Shown here piece by piece: positions 1 to 8,657 of a DNA stretch of 64,000 bases (its first letter is position 1; each line of letters opens with the position of its first letter). The DNA comes from Oscillospiraceae bacterium (GTDB lineage: Bacteria > Bacillota > Clostridia > Oscillospirales > Oscillospiraceae). The position numbers and the translations under genes are program-made. Where the stretch lies: positions 1-64,000 of the forward strand of contig SVLR01000009.1 of assembly GCA_015067785.1 (NCBI GenBank), written 5' to 3'. The notes beneath the pieces are model-generated. The model did no database searches and was not told the DNA's origin. It saw only the letters and a program-made list of their open reading frames with translations.

Positions 1-469
1 TAACCTTCAGGACGATCTTCTCAGCAGAGGGAGCCTCGAACTTGGGAGTCTGATAGTTGAAGGAAACAGTAGCAGTGTTGCCTTCAGCATCGGAGATGGT
101 AGCGGTCAGGGTGAACTTGACATCTACTTCGGGCTTCTCGGTCAGGTCGACCTTCTTGAAGGCATCGGAGGAACCGTCAACGATCTTAACAGCGTCAGCG
201 GGGCCCTCGGTGACCTCTACGGTCCAAGCCACGGGGAAGCTCTCGCCCTCAACCAGAACAGAGGTCATAACCTCAAAGTCGGTGGACTTGAAGGGAACTT
301 CGTCCTTGTTGGCGGGCTTGTAGGTGTTGAACACCAGGCTCTTTGCGTTCTCTAAGTTGCTGGCGGGTGCATTGGGCTGGCTACCGGGAATGAGCTGAGA
401 CAGATCACAGCCGGCGAACAGACCCAGACACAGGGACAGCAGGAGAACCAGGGAAATGATTTTCTTCAT
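1..469 (-). CDS. Lipoprotein with Ig-like repeat region, partial (runs off window start)
   Basis: Reverse-strand reading from ATG at 469 gives MKKIISLVLLLSLCLGLFAGCDLSQLIPG..., a signal peptide plus lipobox (LFAGC); frame open to position 1. Confidence 0.7.
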   Translation of the reverse strand, partial: MKKIISLVLLLSLCLGLFAGCDLSQLIPGSQPNAPASNLENAKSLVFNTYKPANKDEVPFKSTDFEVMTSVLVEGESFPVAWTVEVTEGPADAVKIVDGSSDAFKKVDLTEKPEVDVKFTLTATISDAEGNTATVSFNYQTPKFEAPSAEKIVLKV

Positions 470-492
470 AATTTTACTCCTTTATATTATTT

Positions 493-1890
493 TTATTGAA
501 TCTCAATATTCTTTGCGGAGAAAACTTTGATTTGGTAATCGCCGCTGAAATAGTCGACGATACCGGTTACGCTAATTGTTTTGTTCAAAAAATCGTCTTT
601 TGTATAAAGGGTCTTGTCTGCTTTGCGCAATACGGTGGTGCGGACATCGACGGTCTGACCGTCTGCAGTGGTGCAGGTGAAGGTCATAGCGCCGTCATTG
701 TCACCGCCGTTATTCGTGGTGTAAATGCTCTTGACATAGAGGTTTTCCATACGGATGGAGGTGCTCAGTGCCAAATGGGCATAGTCGAAGGTCTTTTCCT
801 CGGTCTCGTCACTCTCAAGATCCTTGGGGACATTGAGGGTCACCTTGCCGTTGAGGAAGGTATCGGGGTCGGTTACGCGGTTAGAGGCCACATGACCGGT
901 GCCCAGAAGCTTGATGTTTTCGGGGTCGTCGGGGTCAAAAGCGCTGTAGTGGATATCGGTGACCTGCCAGGTGCCGCCACCTTCCCAATACTGCACATTG
1001 CCGACGATACGAACCTCGTTGCCGACCTTCAGAATGTTGTCAATCTCACCGCTGGTGTAGCCGTAGTAGACGTTCATACCGTAATACATATCGGTTTCTT
1101 CGTCATAGCTCTCTACATAAACGGTTTGGCTGTTGTTACGAACAATGATGCCGTCAAAGACAACATCCTTATTTTCAAACAGCGCGGTATTGGTACGAAG
1201 GGTCTTAAGATCAGTCTGGATCTGACCGCCGTAGTAGAAGTCAGGATCAGGCTGACCGGAAAATGCGTTGAGTTTATACTGCTTTGCCTGGGTGTATGCG
1301 CGCTGGGTCAGATTGCCGTAAAGGTCTGTGGTGCTGCCGCTGGCCAAAGACAGACCGTTTTGTACCAGCTCCAGATTCAGATTGCGGTATTCGGTCTCTC
1401 CCTTAGGCTTGTACCAAACCCAAGCCATATGGCGACCACCGCTGGAATCCCGCTCCCACTGATCGGTGTTGGACTCAATCATGATGGATTCCGCATTAGA
1501 GAGCTTTTCCCGGGTGAAGTTGGAGGCTTTCTTGCCCCATTCTTCAATCTGACCGGTGGACTCGGGGGTGTTGACTGCGATATACCGGGCCTTCAAGGTG
1601 CGGTCAGCACTGATGCTTTCCGGCACAAAGAAGTGGGTGGTATCACCGTCAACAAACAGCTTAACGGTAACCTCTAACTTTGCAGTAGAGCTATTCATAT
1701 CCAGCTTTGCCTGCTCCACAAAGTCGATCCATTCGGGAAGCTCCACAATGGGGGGCTCCGTGTCCTGAGGCTCGGTGGGAGCCTCAGGAATTAAGGATTG
1801 AAGGAAATCAGGCAGTTCACAGCCGCTGAAGCAGCCAACCGTCAGACAGAGCAGTAAAACGAATGATAAAAACCGTTTTACATTCTTCAT
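493..1890 (-). CDS. Secreted lipoprotein, thermonuclease/SNase-like domain followed by OB-fold-like repeats
   Basis: Lipobox VGCFSGC; SNase-like motifs RYIAVNTPES, WGKKASNFTREKL, HMAWVWY, NLELVQNGLSLAS; C-terminal repeats of the form 'F.DGIIVRNNSQTVYV' and 'ISVTGIVDYFSGDYQIKV'. Confidence 0.8.
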   Translation of the reverse strand: MKNVKRFLSFVLLLCLTVGCFSGCELPDFLQSLIPEAPTEPQDTEPPIVELPEWIDFVEQAKLDMNSSTAKLEVTVKLFVDGDTTHFFVPESISADRTLKARYIAVNTPESTGQIEEWGKKASNFTREKLSNAESIMIESNTDQWERDSSGGRHMAWVWYKPKGETEYRNLNLELVQNGLSLASGSTTDLYGNLTQRAYTQAKQYKLNAFSGQPDPDFYYGGQIQTDLKTLRTNTALFENKDVVFDGIIVRNNSQTVYVESYDEETDMYYGMNVYYGYTSGEIDNILKVGNEVRIVGNVQYWEGGGTWQVTDIHYSAFDPDDPENIKLLGTGHVASNRVTDPDTFLNGKVTLNVPKDLESDETEEKTFDYAHLALSTSIRMENLYVKSIYTTNNGGDNDGAMTFTCTTADGQTVDVRTTVLRKADKTLYTKDDFLNKTISVTGIVDYFSGDYQIKVFSAKNIEIQ

Positions 1891-1902
1891 AAGCGTTTTT
1901 GA

Positions 1903-3375
1903 TTAGCCAGCCTGGAAGATACACTCGTCGATGGCATCGGTGAAAGCAGAGTTGATCAGGTTCTCAATGGTCATACCACCGGTCAGCTCGGTGCTGACGA
2001 CCTTGTTCAGCAGGGAACCGGCCTGTACACGGGCAACGGAGGAACCGTTAAATGCATCGGAAACGAAGTAGGTGTCGCGCTCCTGAATGCCAACCTTAAC
2101 AGCCAGAGCATTCAGCTTGTCGAAGCCGTTGGCACCGTCCAGCCATGCCTTGTAGGTAGCATTCTCGCTGACAGACTTCAAAACGGGCATATAGCCGGAA
2201 TCCATAGAGAACTCGGCCTGGAAAGCAACATCGGTGCAGAGGTACTTGACGAACAGCCAAGAAGCCATGATCTGCTGATCGGTGGTGTCGTTGCCCTTCA
2301 GGATGCAAACGGAGGGACCCTGAGAGATGGCCTTCTTGTTGTTGGCGTCATACTGAGGAATGGGAGCAATGCCGACCTCGAAAGCGTAGGTGGTGTTGCC
2401 TTCTTCGTCCTCAGTCTTGGGGGTCTGGTGACGGGTGCCGCCGGAGGAGCCGATGCACAGGTAGCAGCGAGCCTTAGCGGGATCCTGATTGGTGAACAGA
2501 CCGGAGGTGTAGTTGCCGTAAAGGTCCTTGGTGGTGAAGAGACCTTCCTGATAGTAGCCGCGGAGCTCTTCCACGAACTCTCTGTTCTTCTCATTGTCGA
2601 AGGTGAAGCGATCCTCGCCGGTCTTGGAAGCATCGGTATAGCCGGACTTCATCTGTTCGGCCATGGTGATGAACCAGTTGTCAGCGGAGTCGTAGCCCAG
2701 AGGGATGCAGGTGGAGTCGATCGCCTTGATCTGGCGGCAGACTTCCCACATCTCTTCCCAAGTGGTGGGAACGGTCAGGTTATTCTTTTCAAAGAAGTCT
2801 GCATCGTAGAACAGGATCTCGGTGGACTTGGAGAAGGGCATAGTGTACATCAGACCGTCGCCGAAAGCAGTGCCTTCGTTGTAGTAGGACTCGATGAAGT
2901 CAGCCTTCTGCTCAGCAGTCAGACCCAGGATCTCACCGGTGTCGCCTACAGCCAGGTCACTGGCGATCAGATTGTCCAGAGTGACAACGGACTTAGCCAG
3001 ATTGTACATAGCCACATGGTCGGGGTAGCAGTAAACGATGTTGGGCTGAGTGCCACCGTTGATCTCGGTGGTGATGGTGCCGTTGATGTCGCCCCAGCCG
3101 CCCTTATTTACATGCTCGACCTTGATGTTGGGGTAGATCTTGTTGAACTCCTTGATATACTTGTCAACAATGGCCATAGAAGCCTGGCCCATAGTGTGAC
3201 CAAAGGTGATGGTCACTTCCTGCGTGGGGTCAAAGCCGCCTTCAGGAACGACAAAGTTGGGGGTTGCGGTGGATACGCTCGGCTGGCAGCCGACCATACC
3301 CAGCATGCCCAGCAGCAGAGCTGCCAGCATGCAGATTGCGACGATTCTTTTTTTCATGCTTGTTGTCTCCTTCAT
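1903..3375 (-). CDS. ABC transporter extracellular solute-binding protein, family 1 (CUT1/UgpB-like)
   Basis: Lipobox (GMVGC), ITFGHTMGQASMAIVDKYIKEFNKIYPNIKVEHV, SBP_bac_1 organisation; adjacent MalF/MalG-type permeases. Confidence 0.88.
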   Translation of the reverse strand: MKETTSMKKRIVAICMLAALLLGMLGMVGCQPSVSTATPNFVVPEGGFDPTQEVTITFGHTMGQASMAIVDKYIKEFNKIYPNIKVEHVNKGGWGDINGTITTEINGGTQPNIVYCYPDHVAMYNLAKSVVTLDNLIASDLAVGDTGEILGLTAEQKADFIESYYNEGTAFGDGLMYTMPFSKSTEILFYDADFFEKNNLTVPTTWEEMWEVCRQIKAIDSTCIPLGYDSADNWFITMAEQMKSGYTDASKTGEDRFTFDNEKNREFVEELRGYYQEGLFTTKDLYGNYTSGLFTNQDPAKARCYLCIGSSGGTRHQTPKTEDEEGNTTYAFEVGIAPIPQYDANNKKAISQGPSVCILKGNDTTDQQIMASWLFVKYLCTDVAFQAEFSMDSGYMPVLKSVSENATYKAWLDGANGFDKLNALAVKVGIQERDTYFVSDAFNGSSVARVQAGSLLNKVVSTELTGGMTIENLINSAFTDAIDECIFQAG

Positions 3376-3421
3376 TTTTTAATTTTTTATGTTACAGGCA
3401 TTATTTGCCTATTAACCGGGA

Positions 3422-4354
3422 TTAACCCTTGATGCCGCTGCGACTGACACCTGCCATAATATACTTACGCAGGAACAGGAACACCATAAACAGCGGGGCA
3501 GATACGATCACGACAGCCGCCATCTGTACGGGGTAGTTCACGTCGCCGGTGGAATCAGAGAAGGCATTGCGCAGACCGTTGGTGATCAATCTGTGGGCAT
3601 CTGTCTTAGTGACCAGGTTGGGCCACACATAAGAGTTCCATGCACCCATCATTTTCAGAATGGTGATGGAAATTAAGGTGGGCAGCGCCAGAGGAATCAT
3701 AACCTTCCAGAGGTACTTAATATCCTTACAGCCGTCTACCTTGGCAGCCAGATACAGTTCATTGGGGATCTGCATAAAGTTCTGCCGCAGCAGGTAGATA
3801 TAGAATACGCTGACGAGGAAAGGAACGATCAGTGCTTCAAAGGTGTCGATCCAGCCAAAGTTCTTAACGGTCAGGTAGTTGGTGATGGTGAACAGCTCGC
3901 CGGGAATCATCATCGTTGACAGCAGCAGACCGAACAGAGTCTCCTTGCCCTTAAACTCAAGTCTAGCAAAGGCAAAGGCAGAAAGCACGGTGATCACCAA
4001 GCTCAGCAGGGTAGAAACGATGCCAACGTAGGCGGTGTTCATAAAGAGCTGCCCAAGGTTTGCGGTGGAGAAGGCTGTGGGGTAGTTGCTCCAAATGACC
4101 TTATTGGGCCAGAAGGTGGGGGTAGGTGCCCGGTACTCGGACAGATCTTTCAGGGAGGAGATGATCATCCAGTAGAAGGGGAACAGGACGATCAGCGCCA
4201 TAACGATCAGGAAGGTATAGACACCGAATTTAACCAAAAACTGCGTAACCTTGGAGGCGTTGGAGACCTTTTGCAGGTCTTTTGCCTGCATAACATTATC
4301 TTTTTGAGACATATGAGGCACCTCCTTAGTAATGGGTAAATCTCTTGATGACAT
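3422..4354 (-). CDS. ABC sugar-type permease (MalG/UgpE family); start may be the internal MSQKDN
   Basis: EAA-loop region LYLAAKVDGCKDIKYLWKVMIPLALPTLIS; six TM segments. Confidence 0.88.
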   Translation of the reverse strand: MSSRDLPITKEVPHMSQKDNVMQAKDLQKVSNASKVTQFLVKFGVYTFLIVMALIVLFPFYWMIISSLKDLSEYRAPTPTFWPNKVIWSNYPTAFSTANLGQLFMNTAYVGIVSTLLSLVITVLSAFAFARLEFKGKETLFGLLLSTMMIPGELFTITNYLTVKNFGWIDTFEALIVPFLVSVFYIYLLRQNFMQIPNELYLAAKVDGCKDIKYLWKVMIPLALPTLISITILKMMGAWNSYVWPNLVTKTDAHRLITNGLRNAFSDSTGDVNYPVQMAAVVIVSAPLFMVFLFLRKYIMAGVSRSGIKG

Positions 4355-5264
4355 GGTTGTTAAACAGTGTCACCAGGAGAATGATGCCGAACAGAATCAG
4401 CGCAGCAGCAGAGGCTCTGCCCTGGAAGTCACGCTCCAGCGCATCGTAAACGAAGCCGACCATAGTGTTGAGTCTGCCTGTATCGTGGGCAGGACCCATA
4501 TTCTCACCGAAAATGCCGATGATGCTGGAGTATTCCTTAAAGCCGCCGATAAAGCCGGTGATGATAACGTAAGCCAGCATAGGGGACAGCAGCGGTACAG
4601 TGATTCGACCGAATACACGGGTCCGGGAGGTGCTGTCGACTTTGGCGGCATCATAATACTGCTTATTGATGCTCTGTAAGCCACCCAAGAGTACAAGGAT
4701 CTTAAAGGGCAGGGCATTCCAAACAATGTAGATGATCATAACGATCATATTGGGCATATAGTCCGAACCTGCATTGATCCAGTTGATAGGCTCACCGCCA
4801 AAGAACTGAATGACATTGTTGATGATGCCCCAGGTATCGGCATATGCATTGCCTGGACGTAGGCCGATAATATTGAACATTGCAGCAAATACCATACCGA
4901 TGGCGATGGAGTTAGTCACATAAGGCAGGAAGAAGATGGTCTGCAAGAGCTTTTGCAGAGGCTTAATGGAGTTGAGCGCAACGGCAATCAAAAGCGCCAG
5001 CATCGTGGAGATGGGCACGGTGGTGATGCAAAGGAAAATCGTGTTGGAAAGGCACTGCAGGAACTTCTTGTACTTGATAACCGTCAGAAAGTTGCCGATA
5101 CCGAAATTAAAGGTCGCGCCGCCGATCTCCTGCAGACCGCTGTAGTTCTCCAGAAATGCCATACGCAGGGTGTTAATAATGGGCCAGGCGGTAAATACCA
5201 GCAGCAAAACGATCGCTGGCGAAAGGTACAGCCAGGCTTTCCACTGTTGTTTACTATCGACCAT
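4326..5264 (-). CDS. ABC sugar-type permease (MalF/UgpA family)
   Basis: YYDAAKVDSTSRTRVFGRITVPLLSPMLAYV EAA loop; TM-rich. Confidence 0.88.
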   Translation of the reverse strand: MVDSKQQWKAWLYLSPAIVLLLVFTAWPIINTLRMAFLENYSGLQEIGGATFNFGIGNFLTVIKYKKFLQCLSNTIFLCITTVPISTMLALLIAVALNSIKPLQKLLQTIFFLPYVTNSIAIGMVFAAMFNIIGLRPGNAYADTWGIINNVIQFFGGEPINWINAGSDYMPNMIVMIIYIVWNALPFKILVLLGGLQSINKQYYDAAKVDSTSRTRVFGRITVPLLSPMLAYVIITGFIGGFKEYSSIIGIFGENMGPAHDTGRLNTMVGFVYDALERDFQGRASAAALILFGIILLVTLFNNHVIKRFTHY

Positions 5265-5265
5265 A

Positions 5266-6369
5266 TTACTTCACCTCGAAATAAATTCTCTCCTCGGTCT
5301 CCTTGTGGAAGAGGAATACCTTGTGGGGCTTCAGGGAGAAGCGGACAGTCTCAGCGCCTTCTTCCACCTTGTTGTCTGCGTCAATGATGGAGCGAACAAC
5401 GGGGTTCTGAGAGGCGGCGTGGGTGGAAACAATGCTGGAATCGCGGCCCATAACCTCAATGCTGTTAAGGTTACAGGTCATGGGACCCTTGGGATCCAGC
5501 TCGAAGCCTTCGGGACGGATACCCACATGTACCTCTTGATCGGCCACACCGGGTACATCCAAAACGGCGTCCTCACCTAAGTACAGCTTACCGCCCTTGA
5601 CGGAACCTGCAAATACGTTGATGGGAGGTGTACCCAGGAACTTGGCGACAAAGAGGTTGGTAGGATTGTCGTAAACCTCCTGTGGCTTACCGGTCTGCTG
5701 AACAACACCAAGCTTCATAACTACGATCATATCGGAAATAGACATAGCTTCTTCCTGGTCGTGGGTAACGAAAATAGTGGTGATGCCGGTCTCTCTCTGA
5801 ATACGGCGGATCTCTTCACGGGTCTGCAGTCTCAGACGGGCGTCCAGGTTAGAAAGGGGCTCGTCCAGAAGCAGAACGCGGGGCATTTTGACCAGCGCAC
5901 GGGCAATGGCAACACGCTGCTGCTGACCGCCGGACATTTCGCTGGGCTTGCGGTCCATCAGATCGTCGATCTGCACCAGCTTTGCTGCCCAGTGGGCACG
6001 CTCCAGCATATCGGCTTTAGACATTTTGTCCTCGCCCTTTAGGTTTTGCAGGGGGAAGAGAATGTTCTGCTTCACCGTCATATGGGGGTAGAGAGCATAA
6101 TTCTGGAACACCAAACCGATGCCTCTGTTTTCGGTGGTCAGCTCGGTGACATCGTCCTCACCGAAGAAGATCTTACCGCCGGTGGGCTTCTGCAGACCGC
6201 TGATCATATACAGCGTGGTACTTTTGCCGCAGCCGGAGGGTCCCAGCAGACCGATCAGTTTTCCGTCCGGAATTTCAAAGGTGAAGTCGTTGACAGCAAC
6301 AACTTCCTTTCCGGACTTCTTGTCACGGCTGGGAAAGACTTTTGTGAGATTTTGCAATACTACTTTCAT
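5266..6369 (-). CDS. ABC transporter ATP-binding protein (UgpC/MsmK/MalK family)
   Basis: Walker A GPSGCGKST, signature MSGGQQQR, Walker B VLLLDEPLSNLD, C-terminal TOBE-like region. Confidence 0.92.
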   Translation of the reverse strand: MKVVLQNLTKVFPSRDKKSGKEVVAVNDFTFEIPDGKLIGLLGPSGCGKSTTLYMISGLQKPTGGKIFFGEDDVTELTTENRGIGLVFQNYALYPHMTVKQNILFPLQNLKGEDKMSKADMLERAHWAAKLVQIDDLMDRKPSEMSGGQQQRVAIARALVKMPRVLLLDEPLSNLDARLRLQTREEIRRIQRETGITTIFVTHDQEEAMSISDMIVVMKLGVVQQTGKPQEVYDNPTNLFVAKFLGTPPINVFAGSVKGGKLYLGEDAVLDVPGVADQEVHVGIRPEGFELDPKGPMTCNLNSIEVMGRDSSIVSTHAASQNPVVRSIIDADNKVEEGAETVRFSLKPHKVFLFHKETEERIYFEVK

Positions 6370-6403
6370 ACAAATACCCTTCCATTTTTAATTTTTGTTT
6401 TTA

Positions 6404-7165
6404 TCAATAGCCGGAGCGGTCGGCCCGCTCAGCATGGATTTTTTTGGTATATTCCAGAAGCTCCTCTGTGCTGCGGAAGATCTGCTGGCTGGAAATATCG
6501 ATGGCGACTGTGCCTGCCATTAAATCATGGATCGCGGAATTGGTCTTTGTAACGGCAATGCAGACGACCTGTACGATCAGTAATATGGCAACGATGGCGA
6601 TATGGATAATATTTGCCAGGTTGAAGAAAAGCATAATGATGATATAAGTGGGAATCATCAGCTCAATGGCAAATTTACCTAAAACGGTGCGCACAAACAG
6701 CTGTAGTGTAGAAAGCTGCACGCCATCCACCCGGACAAGACCGATACCAAACACCTTTTTGCCAAGGGTTTGTCCGTTTTTCAGGAACAGGGGGATGATA
6801 AAATCCACTACAATAACGCCGAGAAAAACGCTCAGCGAGAGGATCAGCAGGATCAGGCTGATCATTTTGTTGTAGGCGGTAAGAAATTCCTCGTCCTTGT
6901 AAAGCTTTTGATAAGCGTCCGTGTAGAGCTGCTGCTTTTCTTCGGAGAGGGCAAGATATTCCTCTTCCGTGATGTCAAAACGCACATCATACTCCGACTC
7001 GAAATACTTTTGACGGGCATCAGCAGCCTGTACATAGGTGTCGTAATTGGTAACCGCCGTAATAACGGTGGCAACACCGGTGATGAGGATCGTCAGCAGA
7101 ATAAAATCCAACAGAAAAGCGGCAATTCTCTTTGATAAACTGGCTTTTTGCAAATCAGCGGTCAT
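6404..7165 (-). CDS. RDD family membrane protein
   Basis: SLSKRIAAFLLDFILL at N-terminus; NGQTLGKKVFGIGLVRVDG and AIHDLMAGT motifs. Confidence 0.8.
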   Translation of the reverse strand: MTADLQKASLSKRIAAFLLDFILLTILITGVATVITAVTNYDTYVQAADARQKYFESEYDVRFDITEEEYLALSEEKQQLYTDAYQKLYKDEEFLTAYNKMISLILLILSLSVFLGVIVVDFIIPLFLKNGQTLGKKVFGIGLVRVDGVQLSTLQLFVRTVLGKFAIELMIPTYIIIMLFFNLANIIHIAIVAILLIVQVVCIAVTKTNSAIHDLMAGTVAIDISSQQIFRSTEELLEYTKKIHAERADRSGY

Positions 7166-7192
7166 AAACGGTACTCCTTCGGGGTAAATGCC

Positions 7193-8308
7193 TTATTGAA
7201 TATCCAGCTTTTCACAGATCTGCCGGACAGCCTGCGCGGCGTTTTGGAAATGAACGGTGTAGTCACAGATATGGGCATTCTTTGTCTCGGACTCAATGGC
7301 GAGAATGCGGTTGACCTTGTCCGATGTGGAGGCGGCCTTTTCTAAGAGCGCGGTGAGAAGTTCTTTTTTGTCGCGTTTAACATAAATGGTTACCACATTG
7401 GAAAAATGGGTCTTCATTGCCATCGCGCCACAGATATCCATAACGGTCAAAACGTGCTTGCCGCTGCGCAGGATCTCCTCCACATCGGATTTCCGGGAGC
7501 CGTAGGCATGGTGACCGTAGGTGGTGGATTCGAAGATATCTCCGTCATCGCACATTTTCCGGAATTCCTCTACGCTGACATGGCGGTAGCTCTGCTCCGG
7601 GCGAGAGACGGCACTTTCGTCTGTGGTGTAGCTGACCAGTTTTTCAAAGCGGTCGCTTTTTTTCAGCAGTTCCCTGGCAATGTCGTTTTTGCCACTGCCG
7701 GAGGGTCCCACCAGTACCACGATGCTGGGCTGATTCAAAGAAAACTGCTCAGGTCTTACGCTGTAGCTGCCAGAAATCACCTCCACCAGCTTCAGAAACT
7801 CGTCGTAGTTATTGACTGCCAGCATACCGGTGGCTTCCTGATTCCAGGGGCGGCGCATCAAAATGGGATATGCCGCATTGGAACGGAAGACATTGTGCAT
7901 ACCATCGTCAAAGAGGATGTCCACATCGATCTTATCCTTACGGGCGCCCAGCAGAATATGATCCTGGGGGATCTCGGGAAATTCTTCCAAAATGCGCTGA
8001 AAGCGGAGCGTCAGGTACTCGGGCCAAACGGCGGTGGAGATAAAGACCTCAGTCATCTGGGAGAGCTTTCGGACAAATTCCCGGGCACCCGGAATAACAG
8101 GCTGGGTGCGGAAAAACTCCGGATCGTCCATAAACTCAAAAATCACATCCGCCCGGGTTCCCAGTTTACCCCAGCGGTCTACCTCGTAGATGGTCAGCGG
8201 AGGGTCGAACTTATATTTTTCGTTGGCAAGACGGACAGCGTAGGGGACGCATTCCATCAAAAGGTCGTCCACATCCAGGGCGGTGGACAGCCGGTAGCTT
8301 CTGTTCAT
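7193..8308 (-). CDS. Fusion protein: N-terminal HAD/5'(3')-deoxyribonucleotidase-like domain + C-terminal guanylate kinase-like domain
   Basis: N-terminal TALDVDDLLMECVPYAVRLAN and DILFDDG..HN (HAD); C-terminal VLVGPSGSGKNDIARELL P-loop, LVSYTTDESAVSRPEQSYRHVSVEEFRKM (GMK-like substrate region). Confidence 0.78.
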   Translation of the reverse strand: MNRSYRLSTALDVDDLLMECVPYAVRLANEKYKFDPPLTIYEVDRWGKLGTRADVIFEFMDDPEFFRTQPVIPGAREFVRKLSQMTEVFISTAVWPEYLTLRFQRILEEFPEIPQDHILLGARKDKIDVDILFDDGMHNVFRSNAAYPILMRRPWNQEATGMLAVNNYDEFLKLVEVISGSYSVRPEQFSLNQPSIVVLVGPSGSGKNDIARELLKKSDRFEKLVSYTTDESAVSRPEQSYRHVSVEEFRKMCDDGDIFESTTYGHHAYGSRKSDVEEILRSGKHVLTVMDICGAMAMKTHFSNVVTIYVKRDKKELLTALLEKAASTSDKVNRILAIESETKNAHICDYTVHFQNAAQAVRQICEKLDIQ

Positions 8309-8594
8309 AGGGAGCTCTCTTTCTTATAGGGGGATAAAGGGTGTTTTCACCCTGAAAAAGGCATAATAAATATATATTATTATAAGGTGTCATCAAGATA
8401 AAATTGCATCCTAACGGAAGGGTATCGCAAAAACAAACAATACCCCTAACTACTATAACACAAAGTGCGTTTTAAGGCAAGATGTTTTCTGTTTTTGACG
8501 AAAAAAAACGCGCGGTGTTTGAAATGGAATTTCAACATAATGACGAAGAGCAGGTGATAGAGCAGGTGATAGAGCAGGTGATAAAAGAGAGTGG

Positions 8595-8623
8595 TTGACC
8601 GTTTGCGGCTTTTATTGTATAAT
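8595..8623 (+). promoter_or_regulatory. Sigma-A type promoter of the 5'-nucleotidase gene
   Basis: TTGACC (8595-8600), 17-bp spacer, TATAAT (8618-8623); CDS starts at 8658. Confidence 0.75.
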
Positions 8624-8657
8624 ACTGTATTAGTGCAAATTAAGGAGGCGTATACAT

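Noticed and set aside
8547-8582. Triplicated 12-bp direct repeat as a possible CRISPR or iteron array
   Set aside because: Units are contiguous with no spacers and only three copies; better described as a microsatellite-like tandem repeat.
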